Shown here: positions 57,250 to 64,000 of the stretch, one piece after another
How positions within the stretch are numbered: position 1 is the stretch's first letter
Layout of the letters: each line of letters begins with the position of its first letter
DNA from: JAGVSR01 sp963786675
GTDB lineage: Bacteria > Pseudomonadota > Alphaproteobacteria > Rhizobiales > Hyphomicrobiaceae
Direction: 5' to 3'
NCBI GenBank assembly: GCA_963786675.1
Contig: CAWAZY010000003.1
Span: 1,054,001-1,118,000 of the forward strand
Length of the DNA: 64,000 bases
Notes under the pieces: model-generated
Database searches by the model: none
Told to the model about the DNA's origin: nothing
Seen by the model: the letters and a program-made list of their open reading frames with translations, nothing else
Translations under genes and position numbers: made by a program

Positions 57250-57948
57250 TTAGCGCCGGTTCGCCTGCCGCCCATCGCTGGCCAGCCGGCTTAGCCGGAC
57301 GATGAGTTCGCCGGAGATTCGGCCGGTGTCTGGCATCCCCTGCTGCTTTTCGAATTGCCGGATGACCCCGATGGTCGCCGCGCCTAGGCGTCCGTCCGCC
57401 GGACCCACCGGATAGCCAAGGCGGGCGAGCGAGGCTTGCACCTGACGGATCAGGGCTTCCGCCTTAGGGCCCGGCGTTAGGGAACCGGAAGCGGCGGGAC
57501 GATTGGCGCCCTGCCCCCCGTTCAAGATGATGCTGACCAGTTCTTCGGTGGGCTCCCCCGTCAACGCCAGTCCATGATCGGTCTCATAGGCTAGGATCGC
57601 CGCCTGCGTCACCGGCCCGGCCAGTCCGTCCGATCCACCGGTTTCATACCCGCGAGCCTCAAGTGCCTTCTGGACGGCACGCGTGATATCGCGCTGGTCG
57701 GCAACCGGCGGCTCTATGACGATACGCTGGCCTACTGCGCCAGCCGCACCCGGCCGCGATGAAGCATTGAGGTCGAGTTCCGGGACCGCCAAGGCGGCCG
57801 TCTCCGTCACCCGTCCCCACGACGCGGACGGCGCACCAGCCATCCGGTGAGCGTTGGTTGCCGGTTGCAACAGGATGAGATTGCCCGCGACGGCAGTTCC
57901 CAAGACGGCGAAGGCCACCAATACCAATCTACTCAGCCGCTCGCTCAT
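57250..57948 (-). CDS. Membrane-anchored protein with two peptidoglycan-binding domains
   Basis: The 232-residue protein has an N-terminal signal anchor (LVLVAFAVLGTAVAGNLILL), a linker and two PG_binding_1 repeats (ITRAVQKALEARGYETGGSD, then IRQVQASLARLGYPVGPADG). No catalytic domain is present, so it probably acts as a scaffold or sensor at the cell wall. A full CtrA-type box lies 55 bases upstream of the ATG, which suggests cell-cycle regulation. Confidence 0.82.
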   Translation of the reverse strand: MSERLSRLVLVAFAVLGTAVAGNLILLQPATNAHRMAGAPSASWGRVTETAALAVPELDLNASSRPGAAGAVGQRIVIEPPVADQRDITRAVQKALEARGYETGGSDGLAGPVTQAAILAYETDHGLALTGEPTEELVSIILNGGQGANRPAASGSLTPGPKAEALIRQVQASLARLGYPVGPADGRLGAATIGVIRQFEKQQGMPDTGRISGELIVRLSRLASDGRQANRR

Positions 57949-58002
57949 GCGGAACGCGTCCTTCTGTGCCCCGATCCCGGCCGCGAGTATCGAAGCCGCC
58001 CG

Positions 58003-58017
58003 TTAACACCTCGTTAA
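58003..58017. promoter_or_regulatory. CtrA-type box TTAA-N7-TTAA
   Basis: TTAA at 58003-58006 and 58014-58017 are separated by seven bases, each half part of GTTAAC. It lies 55 bases before the peptidoglycan-binding gene (minus strand) and 150 bases before the DUF5330 gene (plus strand), so it could act on either. Confidence 0.65.
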
Positions 58018-58168
58018 CCGCCGCCGTCCCGCGCACAGAAAGTGCGCGTTCTGAAAGATAAAGTTCGATGCAAATGCCGAAGCGCCGCCTTCCGCTTCCT
58101 TGATTTGATTGAGCTAGGTTGGATGCTCTGAAGTTTGATCCGGTATTCAACCCATAGCGTGTAAGGCC

Positions 58169-58585
58169 ATGTCCGTGTTCCGGTCCGTCGTCCTGCTTTC
58201 AGCAGTCATCGCTCTCATGCCGTCCGACCGTGGACAGCAGGAGAAGCTGCAGAAGACTGTTGCCGACGCCGCGCACTGGTCATTGACCTTCTGCGAGCGC
58301 AATGCACGGACGTGCGAGACATCATCGGCTGCTTGGGTGGCCTTCAAGGAAAAAGCCGAATTTGCCGCCGGCATGGCCTATACCGTCGCCATGTCACATG
58401 TTTTCTCAGGGTCCGGACTGACAACCGCCAGCACCGCGTTCGACCCAGGCGCGCAACGCTCCGGGCCCGTGCCGCACCAGGCCTCCGTGCGCCTCGAACC
58501 GCCCCACGCCAAGGCCCGTGGTACATTGACCGAACACGACATGACGCCCGATTGGCGCGGCACAACGTCCCGCAAGGGTATCTGA
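58169..58585 (+). CDS. DUF5330 domain protein
   Basis: The 138-residue protein starts with a hydrophobic segment (FRSVVLLSAVIALMPSD) followed by a helix with two cysteines (FCERNARTCETS), the DUF5330 layout. The C-terminal 60 residues are Pro/Arg-rich and unstructured. It precedes sufE by 88 bases. Function unknown. Confidence 0.7.
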   Translation: MSVFRSVVLLSAVIALMPSDRGQQEKLQKTVADAAHWSLTFCERNARTCETSSAAWVAFKEKAEFAAGMAYTVAMSHVFSGSGLTTASTAFDPGAQRSGPVPHQASVRLEPPHAKARGTLTEHDMTPDWRGTTSRKGI

Positions 58586-58673
58586 TCGAGGCTCCTGAAC
58601 TTGCACCACGGGCGCAAAAGCGCCTATCTGCATTCCAGAGGCTCGCCAAAGCGGCGGGCCGTGGGAATTGCCG

Positions 58674-59114
58674 ATGACGGTTGAAGAGCTCAAGGAAAAC
58701 TTCGAACTGATCGACGACTGGGAAGACCGCTACCGGTACGTCATCGAACTCGGCCGCGCCCTGCCGCCCTTGCCGGAATCACAAAAGACGGAAGCCAATA
58801 AGGTTCGCGGTTGCGCAAGCCAAGTGTGGCTGGTGATGACAACACTCCCCTCCGAAGCGAGGGGTGGCGCGCCGCGCCTGGCCATCGAAGGCGACAGCGA
58901 CGCCCATATCGTCCGCGGGCTGGTCGCCATACTGCTCACAATCTACAACAACAAGACCGTCGATGAGATCGCGGACCATGATGCGCTTGAGGATTTCGCC
59001 GCCCTCGGGCTCAAAGACCACCTGACGCCTCAACGTTCCAACGGACTGGCCTCGATGGTGGCGCGAATCCGCAAGGAAGCGCGGGACGTCCTGGCTCAGG
59101 CACCGTCCTCGTGA
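58674..59114 (+). CDS. sufE: SufE-family sulphur acceptor
   Basis: The 146-residue protein has the SufE pattern ENFELIDDWEDRYRYVIELG and the active cysteine in NKVRGCASQVWLV. It accepts persulphide from the SufS cysteine desulphurase for Fe-S cluster assembly. ATG 58674 is used; the TTG six bases earlier is less likely. It overlaps the convergent DUF6456 gene by 19 bases. No other suf gene is in the window. Confidence 0.93.
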   Translation: MTVEELKENFELIDDWEDRYRYVIELGRALPPLPESQKTEANKVRGCASQVWLVMTTLPSEARGGAPRLAIEGDSDAHIVRGLVAILLTIYNNKTVDEIADHDALEDFAALGLKDHLTPQRSNGLASMVARIRKEARDVLAQAPSS

Positions 59115-59944
59115 TGCGCATCGGCTGATCGAAATTCGGCGTCGGGACGATATCCAGCCCCGCCCCAATGGCGCACACGTCCCGCGCGATCGCCGCCCGT
59201 CTCGCTGTCTGTAATCCCGTAATGGCGTTGCAAGCGTGTCAGCGCCAGTTCGAGAACCACTTTCCCCGACCTCTGCGGCCAGCCCGTGCGGCGCTCCAGC
59301 TCTTCCAGCCCCTTCAACAGACAACAGACGTCAATGAGGATGCCCGACAGCTCGGGACCGACCGCCTTGAGCGCACGGCGCACGCGTTCGCCTGCTGCGG
59401 CCGCGTTGTCGGCGAGATCAACGCCCATCCCGGGTCCACCCCGGCTTCCGCCACTGCTGGTACCAAGGGCAGCATTCCAATTGACGGTCACGCGCGGGGT
59501 CATCTGAGAGAATGTGAAATCCGCGCGCAGACGTTCGCCGGCCGTGAACTGCCCATCGGAGATAAGCGGCACGCCCGACTTTCCGCGACGGCGGCGCAGC
59601 CATGCCAACGGGCTCTCGGCCTCATTTACGGCCGGAGTGCCTGTTGCCGGCACAGCGTGGAGACCGTCACCGCCGCCGCTGCGCCATCGGCGCACTGTCT
59701 CGCGGCCCTTCGCCGAAATACGCCAACCGCGCCCCTTTGGGTCCGGTTCGACCAGACCTGCCGCACGAGCCTGATCAAACACCGCACGCGGCGCCGACCC
59801 TGTCTCGATACCGTCGCTGACGAGCCGCATCCGCCGGTCTGGGCCGCGATCGCCCCCTTGATCGGCGACGAGCACCGCGCGGCGGCGGGCGAGTTTGGTC
59901 AGCATTTTTTCAAAGGCGGCGTCGGGGGTCAGGCGCTTGCTCAC
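59096..59944 (-). CDS. DUF6456 domain protein
   Basis: The 282-residue protein (GTG 59944, overlapping the upstream stop) has an N-terminal helical part with a winged-helix look (AVFDQARAAGLVEPDPKGRG) and the DUF6456 core: ESPLAWLRRRRGKSGVPLIS, FTAGERLRADFTFSQMTPRV, ILIDVCCLLKGLEELERRTG and ALTRLQRHYGI. It is a common alphaproteobacterial protein of unknown function, often next to DnaA-domain regulators, as here. Confidence 0.82.
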   Translation of the reverse strand: MSKRLTPDAAFEKMLTKLARRRAVLVADQGGDRGPDRRMRLVSDGIETGSAPRAVFDQARAAGLVEPDPKGRGWRISAKGRETVRRWRSGGGDGLHAVPATGTPAVNEAESPLAWLRRRRGKSGVPLISDGQFTAGERLRADFTFSQMTPRVTVNWNAALGTSSGGSRGGPGMGVDLADNAAAAGERVRRALKAVGPELSGILIDVCCLLKGLEELERRTGWPQRSGKVVLELALTRLQRHYGITDSETGGDRAGRVRHWGGAGYRPDAEFRSADAHHEDGA

Positions 59945-60420
59945 CAACGCACTCCATATTCAGGCTCATGAGTTACCGGGACGGATCGCAGCGGCGCGGC
60001 ATGATTGGGTGCGACGGCGCGCTGGCGCGGCATCATCAGGGCCAGCACGACATGCTCCAGCAGTTCCACTGTCCGATCAAACCGCGGCTCGTCACGCCGG
60101 TCTTCGACGACACCGCAGGCATGAGCCACGGTTGTCCGATCCCGGCCGAAGATACGCCCGACGTCCGTGAGACTCTGCCTGCACACGACGTGGCAAATGT
60201 ACATGGCAATCTGACGTGCCAAGGCGATACGGGCGCGCCCCCGCGTGGCTATCGCAAAATCATGCTGGGCGATGCCGAACACCCCACCGACTGTATGTTC
60301 GATGACCATGCGCAAGCGTTCATCACAATGGGTGGCTGAGTGGGCGGAGCAGGCGTTTTCAGAAATAGCCAGGTCCGTGACCTGCCCCGGTGCGCGCGCA
60401 TCGACAATGGCGAAGTGCAT
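59941..60420 (-). CDS. Helix-turn-helix protein with DnaA domain IV-like DNA-binding domain
   Basis: The 159-residue protein contains ARIALARQIAMYICHVVCRQ and SLTDVGRIFGRDRTTVAHAC, which match the C-terminal DNA-binding domain of DnaA including the signature DRTTVAHAC, but it has no ATPase domain. ATG 60420 starts MHFAIVDARAPGQ. It is followed by the overlapping DUF6456 gene. It may bind DnaA boxes or related sites and compete with DnaA; this is inference from the domain. Confidence 0.82.
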   Translation of the reverse strand: MHFAIVDARAPGQVTDLAISENACSAHSATHCDERLRMVIEHTVGGVFGIAQHDFAIATRGRARIALARQIAMYICHVVCRQSLTDVGRIFGRDRTTVAHACGVVEDRRDEPRFDRTVELLEHVVLALMMPRQRAVAPNHAAPLRSVPVTHEPEYGVRW

Positions 60421-60684
60421 AACCGAAACCTCACTGTGCTGAACTCGACGCCCCGATAATAGAGCCATCGCTTCACAGTCCGGTTCGATTGATAGGCGAT
60501 CAGTGAACGGCGGGGATAAATAGAAATTCTTGCACCGGTCATTCAGCGCGCCGCCGCACGACGCCCGCAAGGCTTCACGGCACTGTCATCATCCGCCCAG
60601 GCCGGGCGCTACTGGCCACCAATAGTCCCCGCCGCCGCACCTCATGGGACGCTCCTTGGAACGACACCAGGGAGGCATGGCGTC

Positions 60685-60996
60685 ATGCGAAGACAATCTC
60701 CGCCGGACGCGCGCACAGAAGCGGCGCCCGGCACGTGCTCCGAGACACGTGATCGCGAGCTGGCGCGGCTGATCCCCGTTTGGCCGGCGCAGATCGCCGA
60801 CCGGTCGGCATCTGGCCGGCGGGCACTCGTCGCCCTGCTCCAGCGCGCACTTCGTGCGGAACGCCAGCGCGGGCTGTCCGGTCACTGGAGTTATGATCTG
60901 GCCCGGCACGCGCAGCTCCTCGCGTCGCTGCGGGCTGAGGAAGAGGCATTGACGGCGATGGAACGTGGCCGATCGGACGGCCGTGCGGGCGCCTGA
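60685..60996 (+). CDS. Conserved hypothetical protein
   Basis: The 103-residue product contains LARLIPVWPAQIADRSASGR and GLSGHWSYDLARHAQLLASL, a pattern I recall from short hypothetical proteins near mucR in Hyphomicrobiales. It has no signal peptide or membrane helix and is arginine-rich and probably helical. ATG 60685 has GGGAGG upstream. It converges with mucR, ten bases apart. Confidence 0.6.
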   Translation: MRRQSPPDARTEAAPGTCSETRDRELARLIPVWPAQIADRSASGRRALVALLQRALRAERQRGLSGHWSYDLARHAQLLASLRAEEEALTAMERGRSDGRAGA

Positions 60997-61005
60997 TGCG
61001 CGCCG

Positions 61006-61416
61006 TCAGTCCTTATCCCGCCGGGTCCCGAGCCCCATCTTCTTGGCCAGATCCGAGCGCGCGCGGGCATAATTCGGCGCGACCATGGGATAGTCGGCCG
61101 GCAGACCCCACTTCTCGCGATATTCTTCCGGCGATAAATTGTAGTGGGTTCGCAGGTGCCGCTTCAGCGACTTGAATTTCTTGCCGTCTTCCAGACACAC
61201 GATGTGGTCCGGCATGACCGAGCGCTTGATGGGCACGCGCGGCTTTACCTCGTCGCGCTCGGGAACCGGCGCGCCACTCGTCACGCGGCTCAATGCGGCG
61301 TGGGTATCGTTGATGAGTTGAGGCAATTCGCTGGCGGCCACGGAATTCTTGCTGACGAAGGCCGAAACGATCCGTGCGGTCAGCTCGACCAGGCCCGGCT
61401 GGCTTGTATCTTCCAT
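61006..61416 (-). CDS. mucR: MucR/Ros-family zinc-finger transcriptional regulator
   Basis: The 136-residue protein has the family layout: an N-terminal oligomerisation part (VELTARIVSAFVSKNSVAAS) and a C2H2-like zinc finger (IVCLEDGKKFKSLKRHLRTH) followed by YNLSPEEYREKWGLPADYPM. MucR proteins bind AT-rich promoters and control exopolysaccharide and many other genes. The 172 bases upstream (61417-61588) are AT-rich and may include autoregulatory sites. Confidence 0.95.
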   Translation of the reverse strand: MEDTSQPGLVELTARIVSAFVSKNSVAASELPQLINDTHAALSRVTSGAPVPERDEVKPRVPIKRSVMPDHIVCLEDGKKFKSLKRHLRTHYNLSPEEYREKWGLPADYPMVAPNYARARSDLAKKMGLGTRRDKD

Positions 61417-61588
61417 GCAAACCGCCCTCAGTGATTGGAATACTTGGATTTATGCTGCCAACAACAAGTATTAGTGTCAAGAAAATCGTTCGCTAGTAGC
61501 CAAAATTCTGTAGAAGGGAAACTATTAATTCGCGTTGTTCAGTGGATCTGGCATTTGCAACAGATGCAGATGCAGGAGACCTTAACAA

Positions 61589-63724
61589 TTGCCCGGCCGA
61601 CCCGCATTCGAGATCAAGAAAGGCACGAGAGACTTGACCGAGATATCTCCGCCCCTGGCGACCGAAAAGCCGTCCATCACCAATTGGCACGGGCAAACCC
61701 TCGTCGACCCCTTTGCCTGGCTCAGGGCGCCAAACTGGCAGGAGGTGATGCGCAACCCCACCGCCCTGGACCCGGAGATCCGCGCCTACCTCGACGCGGA
61801 GAATGCCTTTGCGGATGCAGCGCTGGCCGACACCAAGGATCTGCAGGAGACGCTGTTCAAGGAGATGAAGGCGCGCCTCAAGCCCGACGACCGGACGGTG
61901 CCGTCGCCCGATGGCCCCTACGCCTACTTCTCCAGCTATGCCACCGGAGGCCAGTACCCCAGGTTCTGCCGCACGCCGCGCGACGGCGGCCCCGAAACGA
62001 TCCTCATCGACGGCAATGCGGAGGCCCAAGGCAAGGCTTACTGGGATCTGGGCGGCACATCCCATAGCCCCGATCATCGGCTGGTCGCCTACTGCTTCGA
62101 CGACAAGGGCAGCGAACTCTACACCATCCGCATCCGCGACACCGCCACCGGCGAGAACCTCCCGGATGTGCTGGAAGACACGCGTGGCGATATCGTGTGG
62201 GCGAACGACAGCCGGACCTTCTATTACGTGCGCGTAGATGCCAATCACCGGCCGCGCGCCATCTGGCGCCACACGATTGGAACCCCCATCACAGAGGATC
62301 AACTCGTCTACGAGGAAATCGACGAGGGCTTCTACCTCGCCATCGGCAAAACACAGTCCGACGCCTTCGTGATGATCAACGCCCACGATCATCAGACGAG
62401 CGAATTCCATCTGATCGACGCCAACGATCCCGCCGCGCGGCCGCGTCTTGTCGCGGCCCGCCAAACGGGGCACGAGTATGACTTGGACCACCACGGCGAC
62501 AGCCTGATCATCTCCACCAACTCAGCCGGTGCGGAGGACTTCCGCATTGTCACCGCGCCATTGGCCGATCCAAAACGCGAGAACTGGACTGAGCTGATCG
62601 CCCACCGCCCCGGCCGGCTGATCATCGAATTCGGCGTGACGCGCGATCATCTGGTGCGGCTCGAACGTGAAGACGGTCTGCCGCGTATTGTCGTGCGGCG
62701 TCTGTCGGATGGCGAGGAACATGCGATCGCCTTCGATGAAGAGGCCTACTCGCTCGGCATGATGCCGGGCTACGAATTCGACACCTCCATGCTGCGGTTT
62801 TCATATTCGTCGATGACGACGCCCGCCGAGACGTATGACTATGACATGGCGGCGCGCACACGCACCCTGCGTAAACGCCAGGAAATCCCCTCAGGCCACA
62901 ACCCCGCCGACTACGTGACCCGGCGACTGTTCGCACCGGCTGCCGACGGAGAGCTGGTGCCGGTGTCCCTCCTCTACCGGAAGGACACGCCGCTTGACGG
63001 CACCGCACCGGTCTATCTGTACGGCTACGGGGCCTATGGCATTTCCATGCCGGCGTCGTTTGCGACCGGCCGCCTGTCGCTGGTTGATCGTGGTTTCATC
63101 TTCGCGCTGGCTCACATTCGCGGCGGCAAGGACAAGGGCTACCGTTGGTACAAGGATGGAAAGGCCGGCGCCAAGGTGAACACGTTCACCGATTTCATCG
63201 CGGCCGGCGAAATGCTGGTCCGCGAGGGCATGACCCAACGCGGCCGCATCGTCGCCAATGGCGGCTCCGCCGGCGGCATGTTGATGGGCGCGGTCGCCAA
63301 CATGGCACCCGACTTATTCCTCGGCATCATCGCCGATGTCCCCTTCGTCGACGTCTTGAACACCATGCTCGATAAGGATCTCCCGCTGACGCCACCGGAA
63401 TGGCCCGAATGGGGCAACCCCATCACGAGCCCCGGCGACTTCGCGTATATCCGGAGTTATTCGCCCTACGACAACGTGATCGCGCAAGCCTACCCGCACA
63501 TCCTGGCGACCGGGGGGCTGACCGATCCGCGCGTTACCTACTGGGAGCCGGCAAAATGGGTGGCGAAGCTGCGGCGGCACAACACGAGCCGCAATCTGCT
63601 CTTGTTGAAGATCAACATGGATGCCGGCCACGGTGGCGCCTCGGGCCGCTATGAGCGGCTGAAGGAGACGGCCCGCGACTTTGCCTTCGCCCTCAAGATA
63701 ACCGGCAAGGCTCATGTGAGTTAA
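61589..63724 (+). CDS. ptrB: Oligopeptidase B (prolyl oligopeptidase family S9)
   Basis: The 711-residue protein has an N-terminal propeller and a C-terminal hydrolase domain with the serine in VANGGSAGGMLMGAV, an Asp in the following segment and the histidine in MDAGHGGASGRYE. YGYGAYG and AHIRGGKDKGYRWYKDGK are family signatures. It cleaves peptides after basic residues. The start is TTG 61589, supported by AGGAG ten bases upstream; no ATG or GTG lies near the conserved N-terminus. Confidence 0.92.
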   Translation: MPGRPAFEIKKGTRDLTEISPPLATEKPSITNWHGQTLVDPFAWLRAPNWQEVMRNPTALDPEIRAYLDAENAFADAALADTKDLQETLFKEMKARLKPDDRTVPSPDGPYAYFSSYATGGQYPRFCRTPRDGGPETILIDGNAEAQGKAYWDLGGTSHSPDHRLVAYCFDDKGSELYTIRIRDTATGENLPDVLEDTRGDIVWANDSRTFYYVRVDANHRPRAIWRHTIGTPITEDQLVYEEIDEGFYLAIGKTQSDAFVMINAHDHQTSEFHLIDANDPAARPRLVAARQTGHEYDLDHHGDSLIISTNSAGAEDFRIVTAPLADPKRENWTELIAHRPGRLIIEFGVTRDHLVRLEREDGLPRIVVRRLSDGEEHAIAFDEEAYSLGMMPGYEFDTSMLRFSYSSMTTPAETYDYDMAARTRTLRKRQEIPSGHNPADYVTRRLFAPAADGELVPVSLLYRKDTPLDGTAPVYLYGYGAYGISMPASFATGRLSLVDRGFIFALAHIRGGKDKGYRWYKDGKAGAKVNTFTDFIAAGEMLVREGMTQRGRIVANGGSAGGMLMGAVANMAPDLFLGIIADVPFVDVLNTMLDKDLPLTPPEWPEWGNPITSPGDFAYIRSYSPYDNVIAQAYPHILATGGLTDPRVTYWEPAKWVAKLRRHNTSRNLLLLKINMDAGHGGASGRYERLKETARDFAFALKITGKAHVS

Positions 63725-63755
63725 GCCCTGAGCCGGCTGAAACGCCACAAATGCA

Positions 63756-63785
63756 AAAGGCGGCGTCCGTGGGGACGCCGCCTTT
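63756..63785. terminator. Bidirectional terminator between ptrB and the tadG-like gene
   Basis: A perfect 13-bp stem (63756-63768 with 63773-63785) with a GTGG loop is preceded by an A run and followed by TTT, so it can stop transcription from both convergent genes. Confidence 0.88.
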
Positions 63786-63815
63786 CCTGCCTTGTCGCGA
63801 AGCTGTCGCTTCAGA

Positions 63816-64000
63816 CTATTCCTTGATCACCACGTGCATATCGTCGGAGTTTGTGGTGACGATGGTGACGAGCGAGTTGCCGATCTCCTGGAAGGCCTGG
63901 CGCAACTGGGTCCCGTTGTAGGGGAAGTAGTATTTGTCGGGCGAGGCGCACTGCTGGAGCATCTGGCGGGCCGGATCGTTCGGGTTCGTGCTCATGTCGA
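63816..64000 (-). CDS. C-terminal end of a TadG-like pilus-assembly protein (5' end outside window)
   Basis: The last 61 codons read ARQMLQQCASPDKYYFPYNG and LRQAFQEIGNSLVTIV, the usual end of VWA-containing TadG/TadE-like proteins of Flp pili. The gene continues beyond the right edge, so the pilin-like N-terminus and the von Willebrand domain are not visible. Confidence 0.6.
   Translation of the reverse strand, partial: DMSTNPNDPARQMLQQCASPDKYYFPYNGTQLRQAFQEIGNSLVTIVTTNSDDMHVVIKE

Noticed and set aside
1..64000. CRISPR array, rRNA genes, insertion sequences
   Set aside because: I saw no regularly spaced direct repeats, no rRNA sequence and no transposase-like protein in either strand.

Overview
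The window comes from a GC-rich alphaproteobacterium, most likely of the order Hyphomicrobiales (Rhizobiales). The evidence is a MucR-type zinc-finger regulator, two full CtrA-type boxes (TTAA-N7-TTAA), DUF1491 and DUF6456 proteins, the end of a TadG-like Flp-pilus protein, a gene transfer agent (GTA) cluster, and a gene block feuPQ, cycHJKL (ccmIEFH), degP, a response regulator/histidine kinase pair and glnE, whose order I recall from rhizobia. I cannot name genus or species.

Layout. 1-0.8 kb: end of a glycan-related protein and tRNA-Thr. 0.9-5.7 kb: a gliding-type ABC exporter operon (DUF4340, GldG, GldF, GldA) on the minus strand. 6.0-15.9 kb: metabolic genes, namely a HAD hydrolase, a methyltransferase, alanine dehydrogenase with a divergent Lrp regulator, ethanolamine ammonia-lyase EutBC, aminopeptidase N and a histidine kinase with a degenerate ATPase domain. 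15.9-18.6 kb: a compact operon of a secreted EF-hand protein, an ECF sigma factor, a probable membrane anti-sigma protein and a CpxP/Spy-like periplasmic protein. 18.7-34.1 kb: the glnE - two-component - degP - cytochrome c maturation - feuQP block, interrupted by a plus-strand trypsin-like protease with a peptidoglycan-binding domain. 34.4-49.0 kb: a GTA cluster on the minus strand, from terminase to tail hub plus a lysis gene. 49.5-64.0 kb: housekeeping and envelope genes, including a Nudix protein, a PiT phosphate transporter, YcgN, a class A penicillin-binding protein in an overlapping operon with DUF1214/DUF1254 proteins, a peptidoglycan-binding protein, SufE, a DnaA-domain regulator with DUF6456, MucR, oligopeptidase B and a partial TadG-like gene.

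The most striking property is reading-frame damage. Wherever I aligned the broken pieces by hand, the frame is restored by removing one extra base, usually in a short run of identical bases (at least 18 cases); only two cases need an added base. Some lie in genes expected to be intact (gldG, degP, feuQ, the EF-hand gene), which suggests base-insertion errors in the assembly. The GTA cluster has many more of them, and it also shows two junctions where the tape-measure protein runs straight into the middle of the gp12 protein and gp12 runs into the C-terminal part of gp13. Those look like real deletions or mis-joins, so the GTA as written could not make a normal tail. Coordinates for frameshifted genes below span the restored gene.
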